Shown piece by piece: positions 7,314-13,853 of a stretch of DNA of 40,894 nucleotides. Each line of letters starts with the position of its first letter. The first letter of the stretch is position 1. The notes below the pieces were generated by a model. It did no database searches, had not been told where the DNA came from, and was given only the letters and a program-made list of their open reading frames with translations. The stretch comes from Isosphaeraceae bacterium EP7 (GTDB lineage: Bacteria > Planctomycetota > Planctomycetia > Isosphaerales > Isosphaeraceae). Both the position numbers and the translations under genes were made by a program. The DNA is taken from positions 1 to 40,894 of the forward strand of contig CP151670.1 in the NCBI GenBank assembly GCA_038400315.1, given 5' to 3'.

Positions 7314-8174
7314 TCAGTAAGGTATACCATTAATCCGGACCACCACGGTCTGGTCTTGCTGCTCGAGTCGACCTCCATCACTCAAGGTGACAACTCCATT
7401 CTTTGCTATGACTTTGAAGGTCTGACTTACACGCCTCCGAATGATATTTCCTGCTTCATCCCACCGAAGCGATTCATTTGAACGTTCTCTCAAGAGCCAT
7501 GTCAGTTCCCCGGTGAACAGAGATCCCTTCATGAGTCCCACAACTTTGTTATTTAGAATGTGTGGGATCCCGCAAAGTGCGTATTCGCCTGGGCTTGATG
7601 AGACCATTGTGATTGTGCCACTCGAGTTGAAAAATAGAGATTGAAAAAGCGGTGACACTTGCGTGGGCGGCTGCTCTACGGGTGCCATGGGCACTCCAGG
7701 AGGCCCATTGGGGCCAACGCTGCAACAATCAAAAATTGTCACGCAAAGACGGGTTTGTTTTGCCTGGATGGCCTTCTGGACAGTTGTGCGATAGAGTCGG
7801 CCTCCTCCATCGCTTGGCGGGATAATAAATGTGCCCTGGTTAACATCTTCATAATAGCCATGGCCACAATACATAAACACAATTGCGTCATCAGCACCGA
7901 CATTCAGCATGGCTATAGTGCGAAGGATGGTTTTCTGGTTTAACTTTTGCTTATCAAGTACGGTTAGCTTCAGCCTGGCCTCAGGCACTTGCTTTTTGAA
8001 TTGGGGAATTAACATGTATATATTACTTTCCATGTCATCCTTTATATCGGGCGAGATAGTGTCGGCAGCTAAGATTACGTGCAATTGGCTCTGAGCAACC
8101 GCCTTGTCACTAAAAAGAAGTAAGAAGCACAGTAATCCCAGAAATGTCGCAAGGCCTCGCATGTGATTTTGCAT
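7314..8174 (-). CDS. Secreted caspase-like (C14-fold) protein
   Basis: A 286-aa protein with a clear signal peptide (LATFLGLLCFLLLF, cleavage likely after AVA near residue 27). The caspase-hemoglobinase dyad is visible: H105 in FMYCGHGYY and C150 in VTIFDCCSV, each after a hydrophobic strand, as in metacaspases and paracaspases. The protein ends after a short beta region and carries no extra effector domain. The start at 8174 has GAGAGGGG about 8 nt upstream; an in-frame ATG four codons later is also possible. Planctomycetes encode many such proteins, so it may be host-derived cargo. Export to the periplasm sets it apart from cytosolic abortive-infection caspases. Lower G+C than the virion genes. 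Confidence 0.82.
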   Translation of the reverse strand: MQNHMRGLATFLGLLCFLLLFSDKAVAQSQLHVILAADTISPDIKDDMESNIYMLIPQFKKQVPEARLKLTVLDKQKLNQKTILRTIAMLNVGADDAIVFMYCGHGYYEDVNQGTFIIPPSDGGGRLYRTTVQKAIQAKQTRLCVTIFDCCSVGPNGPPGVPMAPVEQPPTQVSPLFQSLFFNSSGTITMVSSSPGEYALCGIPHILNNKVVGLMKGSLFTGELTWLLRERSNESLRWDEAGNIIRRRVSQTFKVIAKNGVVTLSDGGRLEQQDQTVVVRINGIPY

Positions 8175-8504
8175 TTACGCGCCCCTCTCTGGCTGGGAAT
8201 CTAAAGTCGACTTGCTGCCCCAGTCAAGCAATTTAGAGTTTGAGCCTGCTCGCAGCCGCGATGCAAGCAAAATATCAGGCGAAATCGAGACATTTGGCTA
8301 TGTCCCTCCTCCGGCAGTGAGCGGAACAACCTGCCGCCTGCCAGAGGAAGGCGGCGGCTTAAGATCCGGACCCAACCGGCCCGGTGCATCTGACGATCAG
8401 GCAGCCACAAGCATTGTGATGATCGCTCGCCCGATCAGGCGAGCGATCGAGGGCGTCGCGTGCGCGCGAGTATAACCGGATACGACGCGGGCGGCGGGAT
8501 TTCC

Positions 8505-8527
8505 AAATAGGGTTTTTGGCCCTATTT
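8505..8527. repeat. Stem-loop A with 7-nt TTTTTGG loop
   Basis: AAATAGGG (8505-8512) pairs perfectly with CCCTATTT (8520-8527) around TTTTTGG. G+C-rich flanks on both sides (GGCGGG before, CCCGCC after) can extend the structure. Confidence 0.55.
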
Positions 8528-8589
8528 AGAATCGCCCGCCGATTTACAGCCCACCTTTTCGCCACAACCCACGGCAGGGACGACGCGAC

Positions 8590-8620
8590 TTCCAAACAGC
8601 ATTCCTGGTGCTGTTTGGAA
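8590..8620. repeat. Stem-loop B with 7-nt TTCCTGG loop
   Basis: TTCCAAACAGCA (8590-8601) pairs perfectly with TGCTGTTTGGAA (8609-8620), 12 bp, around TTCCTGG. Compared with stem-loop A the stem sequence differs but the loop length and the TT..TGG pattern are kept, and both begin with CCAAA. No T-run follows. Confidence 0.6.
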
Positions 8621-8711
8621 TCCGGCCATCCGTCCGCCCGCGTATAACGGCCATCCAATCCACGTCACGCCATGGCGGAGGTTGTCCCCAGGGGCGGGGT
8701 TGTCCCCGCCA

Positions 8712-8735
8712 GTTTTTGATACACCTGTCAAAAAC
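8712..8735. repeat. Stem-loop C
   Basis: GTTTTTGA (8712-8719) pairs perfectly with TCAAAAAC (8728-8735) around an 8-nt loop. It could be a bidirectional terminator; the stem itself supplies the T-rich side. Confidence 0.45.
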
Positions 8736-8836
8736 CCCGGCTGCATGGGCTTTCCCCGATTTTTTGCTCCATAAATCTATTGAGCAAACGAAGTCCTTGT
8801 CCCGGGGAGCGACGCCAGGGCAGCCGGGCAGGGGTC

Positions 8837-8858
8837 TTTTACTGGACGATCAGTAAAA
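8837..8858 (-). terminator. Stem-loop after the replication operon
   Basis: TTTTACTG (8837-8844) pairs perfectly with CAGTAAAA (8851-8858) around a 6-nt loop, 15 nt after the stop of the minus-strand gene ending at 8873. It has the same design as the stem-loop at 2481-2500. Confidence 0.45.
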
Positions 8859-8872
8859 AGGGTCCAGGCTGG

Positions 8873-9373
8873 CTAACGTGACATCGCAGCTTCCGGGACC
8901 ACCATATAAGCCCTCTGCCTCACTTCATCCCAGGCAAACACCGGCAACGGTCTGAACTCTCTCCAGCCGGTGGCATCTCGATCGATCGGAGCGGTCAGTC
9001 CGGGCCAGGCCTTAATGAACTCGGCCCCGACCTGTTCAAGCCTCTGACGCGTCCTCCAGTAGATCGCGTCATCGACCTCGACGCCCGCCTCGATTGACCG
9101 GGCCAGCGTGGCGTCAACTTGGGCGAGAGCCTCGGACGCTTCCTGGAGGAGTGCAGCGAGGGCCTGGGCGTGGGTCGGGTAGTCGAGGTTTATGCTCGTC
9201 ATCCACGATCTCCAGACAGACTTCCACGCTCCGGCCGCATAGATGGCCAGGGCCCGGACCGCGTCCATGAGATGGTGGATCTCGGCTGGCGTCCTAGGTG
9301 GGCCAGGCTGAGACAGGGAGTTGATCAGGCCAATGATCCGATCGAGTTCCTCGAACGCCGGGATCGTGGTCAT
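8873..9373 (-). CDS. Hypothetical helical protein at the end of the replication operon
   Basis: Unrecognised 166-aa protein, mostly helical, with no signal peptide or membrane segment. The middle region is rich in Ala, Glu and Gln and may form a helical bundle, while the C-terminal part (FRPLPVFAWDEVRQRAYMVV) looks like beta-strands. The ATG at 9373 has AGGA about 8 nt upstream. It follows dnaB by 69 bp on the same strand and is probably co-transcribed, so a replication accessory role is possible. Confidence 0.6.
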   Translation of the reverse strand: MTTIPAFEELDRIIGLINSLSQPGPPRTPAEIHHLMDAVRALAIYAAGAWKSVWRSWMTSINLDYPTHAQALAALLQEASEALAQVDATLARSIEAGVEVDDAIYWRTRQRLEQVGAEFIKAWPGLTAPIDRDATGWREFRPLPVFAWDEVRQRAYMVVPEAAMSR

Positions 9374-9442
9374 GCAGGGTGTCCTCGCCGTAGGTGTTCC
9401 GACCTCGCCAGATTGCCGAATGAGGGCAGGGGGCTGGGCTGT

Positions 9443-10831
9443 TCAGAACGGCGAAGACCTGTAGGGGTCGAAGTCGTCGGGTTCCTCCATCGGGACGAAC
9501 CGGGTGCACCATTTCTTCCACCGCACCTGGACCGTGCCCGTCTCACCGTCGCGGTTCTTCGCCACGTTCAGTTCGGCTATCCCAGGCATGTCCTCTGGGT
9601 CGGCCACCTCTGGCCGGTGGATCAGGATGACAATGTTGGCATCCATCTCGAGGCTTCCCGATTCCCTAAGGTGGTGGAGCTTCGGCCGACCATCGCCGGA
9701 CTTCTCCGAGTCGCGATTCACCTGGGCCGCGATGATGACCGGGACCTTAATCTCTTCCGCGAGCAGCTTGAGCCGCCTGGTGATGTCGGCGATGTACTCG
9801 TGCCGCTGCTTGCTGGCCCTCTGGATGCTGCCCTCGTCGGGGACCATGAGTTGGACGTAGTCGACGATGACCGCCCCGATCCTTCCGGGGTGCTGGGCAT
9901 TGTGCCCACGGACGGCCGCTACGACCGACTCGGGAGTCCGGATGAGGGTCGTGTCGGTGAAGAAGTTGTTGTGTGCACCGATTTCTTGATCCGCGTCGAG
10001 AAGCCTTCGATTCTCGTCGGCCGTCAGTCGCTGCCTCTCCAGATTGGTTCGACTAACCCTCGCCCTGGACGGCAGGATCCTGTCCATCAGGGCCTCCCAG
10101 GTGACCTCAAGGCTGAACATCAGGACGTGGAGGCCCTGGTCGGTCCCGACGTGATCCATGATCTGGGAGCAGAGGGCGGACTTGCCGTTGCTGGTACGGG
10201 CGCCGATGACGATGAGTTGCCCCGCCTCGAACCCGCCGATGATGTCGTCCAACTCACGCAAGCCCGTGTAGACCTTCAAGGCCTTGCCGGCGGACCGGGC
10301 GGCTTGCCTTGAGTAGAAGGCGTCGAGCATGTCGCGGGTGGTGGCGAATTTCGCGCCCGTGCCCGAGCTTGAAAGTCGGGTAGCCTCCAATTGGAGACGT
10401 GCAACAGCCTCGTCGCTGGAGAACCGCTCGGAGTAGACGTCCGCCCGGATCTGTTCGGCGACCCGAAGGACTTCGCGACTGACGGCGTACTGGTGGACAA
10501 TCGCCGCATGGCGGACGGCACTCGAGACGTGGGGCGTCTGGTTGACGATGCCGTTGAGTTCGTTCAGGCTGACACTGCTGCCGGCCTTGACCAGGAATTC
10601 GTGGACGGTCAGGGGATCGATCGGCTCCCTGCGATCGTAGAGGGCCTTGATCGCGGCGAAGATCTCCTGGTGCACCCCGCGGTAGAAATCCTGCGGCCGG
10701 ATGGCATTCATCACGGCGACATGATCGCATCCGAGGAGCATGCAGGCACCGAGGATGTTGATCTCGGTCTCGATGCTCTGCGGCGGGAGCTTGTCGTTGC
10801 TGACGTGAGTTGGGATGGCGAGTTGGTTCAT
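9443..10831 (-). CDS. dnaB: Replicative DNA helicase, DnaB-like
   Basis: A 462-aa RecA-fold hexameric helicase that unwinds the fork 5' to 3'. Seen: an N-terminal DnaB domain (PQSIETEINILGACML through about residue 125), a linker, Walker A GARTSNGKSAL at about 210-220, Walker B VIVDYVQLM near 321-329, the sensor strand VPVIIAAQVNR, and LRESGSLEMDANIVILIHR near the arginine-finger region. Length matches chromosomal DnaB (about 450-470). Its ATG overlaps the stop of the initiator gene (ATGA, 10828-10831), so initiator and helicase are co-translated. This arrangement mirrors phage O/P modules, but with a full helicase instead of a loader. Element-encoded DnaB allows replication partly independent of the host. 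Confidence 0.95.
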   Translation of the reverse strand: MNQLAIPTHVSNDKLPPQSIETEINILGACMLLGCDHVAVMNAIRPQDFYRGVHQEIFAAIKALYDRREPIDPLTVHEFLVKAGSSVSLNELNGIVNQTPHVSSAVRHAAIVHQYAVSREVLRVAEQIRADVYSERFSSDEAVARLQLEATRLSSSGTGAKFATTRDMLDAFYSRQAARSAGKALKVYTGLRELDDIIGGFEAGQLIVIGARTSNGKSALCSQIMDHVGTDQGLHVLMFSLEVTWEALMDRILPSRARVSRTNLERQRLTADENRRLLDADQEIGAHNNFFTDTTLIRTPESVVAAVRGHNAQHPGRIGAVIVDYVQLMVPDEGSIQRASKQRHEYIADITRRLKLLAEEIKVPVIIAAQVNRDSEKSGDGRPKLHHLRESGSLEMDANIVILIHRPEVADPEDMPGIAELNVAKNRDGETGTVQVRWKKWCTRFVPMEEPDDFDPYRSSPF

Positions 10832-12126
10832 CGTCCCGCCCCCCGCTGCGTGGCAGCGATCAACGCGGCGGGGTCGCTGACTTTGCTCGCCCAGTAATCG
10901 GCCGTGAGCGGCTGGATTTCCTCGGGAGATGCAACCGGAGTTGTCTTGAGAGACAAAGGCGAGATCGCAAGGGGCTTGGGCTTGACAGGAGGATTAGCCC
11001 ACTGCGATCGGGGCAGCATCGTGCCGTCGTCGAGCATGTTGTCCCAAGGGCCAGACTGCGCCCCTTTGGCCTTCCATCTCTCGGCGATCGTTTCGAGGTA
11101 GCCGAACGTCTCAGGCTCGTCTTTCGACTCGCGAGTGACCTTCCAGTGTTGAAACTTGACCACCTTGAGGATCAAGGCACCGGGCAGGCCGTTGATGTTG
11201 GTCCGGATCCCTCTGGCGACCTTGGGTGCCCAGAACTTCCCGGCCATCACGGCGGCCGTTTCGATGGCTGCCTCGTCTTCGGTTCGATCCGAGGCTTCCG
11301 TCCCTTGATCCTGAACCGACAACACGCTCTCGACCTCTCTGTGTTGGTTCTCTGTATTTTGTCTCTGTATTGTGGGGGGCAAAATCTCAACGAAAACGTT
11401 TAGATCTGGCACTTGAGGGTCAACGTTTTCGTTTAGATCGCTCGCGGGCATGTCAACGTTTTCGTTGCCCTCGGAGACGGACCCCGGCATCGAATGGCAA
11501 CGTTTTCGTTGACCCCCACGCGTCCTTTCCTTGACCGCCCGGTGGGCCTTCGCCCCGAAGTCGAGGGCGTCGAAGCACCACGCAAGTTGGCTGGCGGAGA
11601 GGAGAGGGCCGCCCGTCTCGGGGTCAATCCAGGTCAGGTAGTCCTTGATCGGGAAGAGACCTTCTTTGGTCTCTGAAACGATCCCCTTGGCCACGAGCGT
11701 CTTCTTCGCGACCCTCAGCGTGTTCGCATGATGCCCCGTGCCCCTGGACAGCCCGGCGAGGTTGACGACACACCGGACGGGCTCCGGTTCCACGTCTGAC
11801 GGCTTCTTCGCCCGCATCCCGATGTGCCAGGAATGGAGGAGTAGCTCGTCGAAGACGACCCTTTCGGCCGGGCTCAGGGCGAGCGAGATGGCCCGCTTGA
11901 GGTCGAGAGCCTCGCGGACCCAGTTCTCATTCTTGAGGCTGGCGACGCGGCGTGCGGGGGCACTCCCGGTCGAACGCAGGCCATCGGCGTCGGTGGTAAC
12001 CGTTTGCCTCGTCGTCACGCCCACCACCCGATAAGCCGGGCTTGACGGAGCGACGGCGTGGGCGTACGGAGACCCGCCACTGCGGGGTTGCCCCGCATGG
12101 GTTGCTGAGCTAATATTAGGGGACAA
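10828..12126 (-). CDS. Replication initiator, phage O/plasmid Rep-like
   Basis: A 432-aa protein. Residues about 60-185 form a winged-helix-like domain (LSPAERVVFDELLLHSWHIG, then a helical segment with NTLRVAKKTLVAKGIVSETK) as in phage replication O-type and plasmid initiators. The middle (about 200-270) is low-complexity, with NENVD occurring twice, because the DNA there contains iterons. The C-terminal half (about 285-430) is less conserved and probably contacts DnaB. The TTG at 12126 is chosen because AAGGA precedes it by 7 nt; no ATG or GTG is available for another 33 codons. The gene overlaps dnaB by ATGA. Assignment as initiator rests on the wing-like domain, the internal iterons and the dnaB coupling together. 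Confidence 0.75.
   Translation of the reverse strand: MSPNISSATHAGQPRSGGSPYAHAVAPSSPAYRVVGVTTRQTVTTDADGLRSTGSAPARRVASLKNENWVREALDLKRAISLALSPAERVVFDELLLHSWHIGMRAKKPSDVEPEPVRCVVNLAGLSRGTGHHANTLRVAKKTLVAKGIVSETKEGLFPIKDYLTWIDPETGGPLLSASQLAWCFDALDFGAKAHRAVKERTRGGQRKRCHSMPGSVSEGNENVDMPASDLNENVDPQVPDLNVFVEILPPTIQRQNTENQHREVESVLSVQDQGTEASDRTEDEAAIETAAVMAGKFWAPKVARGIRTNINGLPGALILKVVKFQHWKVTRESKDEPETFGYLETIAERWKAKGAQSGPWDNMLDDGTMLPRSQWANPPVKPKPLAISPLSLKTTPVASPEEIQPLTADYWASKVSDPAALIAATQRGAGR
11349..11510. other. Putative replication origin inside the initiator gene (iterons and paired 13-mers)
   Basis: Four perfect 12-bp copies of AACGTTTTCGTT occur at 11389-11400 (inverted, AACGAAAACGTT), 11422-11433, 11455-11466 and 11499-11510. 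Start-to-start distances are 33, 33 and 44 bp, each close to a whole number of helical turns, so the sites share one face of the DNA. Beside them two tandem 13-mers, TCTCTGTATTTTG (11349-11361) and TCTCTGTATTGTG (11362-11374), form an AT-rich candidate unwinding element. Iterons plus adjacent 13-mers within the initiator coding sequence match the lambda ori-in-O layout. Copies fall in two reading frames, so coding constraint alone does not explain the repetition. Confidence 0.82.
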
Positions 12127-12256
12127 GCCACGGTCCTTGTACGAGAAGCGACCTGGTTAGCTTGCTGGCCGCGTGAGATACGGCCAGCGAGCGACATGCC
12201 CGAATCACGGCGGCCCATATCGTTGGTAGCGATGTGGGCCGCTTCGGTTTTCGGGC
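12122..12256. promoter_or_regulatory. Tandem hairpins in the initiator leader
   Basis: Upstream of the initiator start lie consecutive inverted repeats. CTTGCTGGCC (12161-12170) pairs with GGCCAGCGAG (12182-12191). GCGGCCCATATCG (12210-12222) pairs with CGATGTGGGCCGC (12230-12242), 13 bp with one wobble and a 7-nt loop. An outer GCCCGAA/TTCGGGC pair encloses the second. A short ACAAG/CTTGT pair covers the start-codon region near 12123-12140. This could be a structured 5' leader controlling initiator synthesis or a counter-transcript region. Confidence 0.5.
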
Positions 12257-12485
12257 GAAGACGGATTAGAACCGACGAGCCACTCGCGCGGCAATGGCGC
12301 AATTTCCGCGAGGAAATCCCGTCGATCGTCTTGTGATGGGTTGCATCTTTCGGTAGCATTGATCCCACTTCGGTTGGCCTGGGCCGCTTGCTTGCCGGCG
12401 TCGCATCCCAGGTTGATCTCGATTCAAGGCGATCTCTTCTCTGCCTTTCCAGGGCATTGAGGGGATCGCTTTTTTCATGGGCTGA

Positions 12486-12725
12486 TCACTCGGCGAACGC
12501 GGGCACGAAGGCCCCGCACTCGGCAGCGAGCTTGAGCGTGGCCTCGCGATCCCAGAGGGGCCGGCGCCCGACGCGGCAGGGCCGGAGCTGGCCGCTCGCC
12601 TCGGACCGCTTCAGGAACTTCATGGCAATGGTCGGCGAGATGCCGATCTCTTGGGCGAACGCGCTCGCCGTGATCCACCTCGACGATGCGTCAGTCCGGT
12701 CGGTCGTTAGCGTCGATGAGGCCAT
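12486..12725 (-). CDS. Excisionase-like helix-turn-helix protein
   Basis: A 79-aa DNA-binding protein. ITASAFAQEIGISPTIAMKF looks like the first two helices of a MerR/excisionase-type winged helix, followed by a basic wing (RPCRVGRRPLWDREATLKLA). Length is typical for Xis or AlpA-like proteins. It lies in the early region with the XRE repressor and the recombinase, so it could act as recombination directionality factor or as a transcription switch; sequence cannot decide. It precedes the initiator by about 360 bp on the same strand. Confidence 0.65.
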   Translation of the reverse strand: MASSTLTTDRTDASSRWITASAFAQEIGISPTIAMKFLKRSEASGQLRPCRVGRRPLWDREATLKLAAECGAFVPAFAE

Positions 12726-13045
12726 GAATCGTCCTCGGGTATGAGGCCTGGGTGGGACATGATGAGAGCGGCTGGAAGCGTTGAGTCATCAGTAATCTCT
12801 AACGCAATTCTACCGGCGAAAACCGCGAACCGCGAACTAGACGGCGGACTTTCCCCGCTGCAAGGGCCTCCCCGAGCGATTTAGGGCTGATCGCCCAAAA
12901 ATAAACCCGGCACCGCTCGTCAAGTCCCCGGCAAAGAGATGCAAAAGGCGTAGGTGCTAGTTATTGGGGCGATCAGGAGATCCTCGTCCGAGGAGATTGC
13001 CCTTCGATCCTTCGAATATGTCCCACAGACCAGGTGTCCGAATTC
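12726..13045. other. Intergenic region without visible gene
   Basis: About 320 bp. It contains a short tandem CCGCGAAC-like repeat near 12821-12836 and otherwise no ORF, hairpin or convincing promoter. It probably contains the promoter of the HTH gene downstream on the minus strand. Confidence 0.4.
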
Positions 13046-13339
13046 TCAGATCTGATTTAGAGTTCGCGCGAGTTCGACATAGCCGGCCTCGAGGAGTGCT
13101 GACAGTTCGGCCGGTGTCGCCGACTTGAGCACCCAGGCCAACGAGTCATCCTTTGAGACTAGGGTCGTGGGAATTTCCCCGGGCTTCATCGGCACGCTCT
13201 CATCGCGAGGATCGACGACGAAGAGACAGGCATCCTTGTGGTCGATGCGAGACCGATCATCGGTGAGCCTTTTGCCGAACGACAGTTGGGCTTCGACTTC
13301 AACTGACGAGGCTTGGGCATCACGCTTGGCGAGGATCAT
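13046..13339 (-). CDS. Hypothetical small acidic protein
   Basis: Unrecognised 97-aa protein with GGAG about 7 nt before its ATG. The central part (KDACLFVVDPRDESVPMKPG) reads as beta-strand followed by a Pro-rich loop, and the C-terminus is helical (AELSALLEAGYVELARTL). No membrane segment. It follows the XRE gene by 43 bp on the same strand and is probably co-transcribed with it in the early module. Confidence 0.55.
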   Translation of the reverse strand: MILAKRDAQASSVEVEAQLSFGKRLTDDRSRIDHKDACLFVVDPRDESVPMKPGEIPTTLVSKDDSLAWVLKSATPAELSALLEAGYVELARTLNQI

Positions 13340-13382
13340 GGGAGTCTCCAGGGGGGTTGAGAGATAGTCAGAGGCCTGAAGG

Positions 13383-13721
13383 CTACGGTCTCCGAGTGGG
13401 CCTCAGTCGGTACGACTTGCCGACGAACCACGGGTCGATCAATTCGGGCTTCACGTTGAGGGCGAACGCGAAGACCGAGATCCACATCATGCCCACCGGC
13501 CGCTCGCCATCCTCGACGGCCTGGTAGCTCGCGAGCGTCATCCCCATGGCCGTCGACATCTCGGCCGGAGACGGCCCGCACGCCTCACGCTGCTCCCGGA
13601 GCCGGATGGCCCGCTCGAGGGTCAGGGCGTCCCGGTCGATCGATGGAGTGGCTTGCGGGGCCGCCGGGATGGGCTCCGGGCAGGTCTTGTGTTTCGACTT
13701 GGTCTTCGTGGCTGTGGCCAT
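13383..13721 (-). CDS. XRE-family HTH repressor-like protein
   Basis: A 112-aa protein with a Lys-rich N-terminus and a helix-turn-helix of Cro/CI type around residues 35-85 (LERAIRLREQREACGPSPAE, then MSTAMGMTLASYQAVEDGER). The ATG at 13721 has AGGAA upstream. The open frame continues upstream, but that part is antisense to the recombinase and is a shadow. It is divergent from the recombinase with 132 bp between them, including an inverted repeat, which suits a repressor controlling both directions. No RecA-cleavable C-terminal domain is present, so it is Cro-like or a small repressor. Confidence 0.75.
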   Translation of the reverse strand: MATATKTKSKHKTCPEPIPAAPQATPSIDRDALTLERAIRLREQREACGPSPAEMSTAMGMTLASYQAVEDGERPVGMMWISVFAFALNVKPELIDPWFVGKSYRLRPTRRP

Positions 13722-13793
13722 GCTTGGTTCCTGATGAGGACGTCGGTCCGACGAGTTGATTGAGTGGAGTTGCCCCCCTCCCCCGGCCGATCT

Positions 13794-13828
13794 TTTGTCG
13801 CTAGACAACGCCCTTTGTCTGGCGCAAA
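13794..13828. promoter_or_regulatory. Inverted repeat between repressor and recombinase (operator or attachment-site candidate)
   Basis: TTTGTCGCTAGACAA (13794-13808) is the imperfect inverse of TTTGTCTGGCGCAAA (13814-13828) around CGCCC. The best part pairs AGACAA with TTTGTCT, and TTTG/CAAA close the outer ends, with one bulge and one mismatch. Arm length and a 5-nt spacer fit either an operator for the divergent genes or a tyrosine-recombinase core site. Confidence 0.45.
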
Positions 13829-13853
13829 CCGACGGGCAGGGGGCCCGCATCCG

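Larger units (their letters stand above)
8175..8870. other. Non-coding block between caspase gene and replication module
   Basis: About 700 bp with no credible gene. It holds at least four stem-loops (listed separately), a tandem GGTTGTCCCC at 8680-8689 and 8698-8707, and AT-rich patches in otherwise G+C-rich DNA. It lies between the 3' end of the replication operon and the 5' side of the caspase operon, so it probably includes the promoter for the latter and a terminator for the former. Confidence 0.5.

Noticed and set aside
8505-8620. Integron attC-like sites
   Set aside because: The hairpins lack the paired core-site boxes of attC, and the recombinase at 13854 is not of the integron-integrase type.
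9119-10312. 397-aa plus-strand frame antisense to dnaB
   Set aside because: DnaB on the minus strand has all helicase motifs; this frame is a high-G+C mirror with no motif and no neighbours on its strand.
12015-12368. 117-aa minus-strand frame upstream of the initiator
   Set aside because: Overlaps the initiator start and hairpins, with basic low-quality sequence and no ribosome-binding site.
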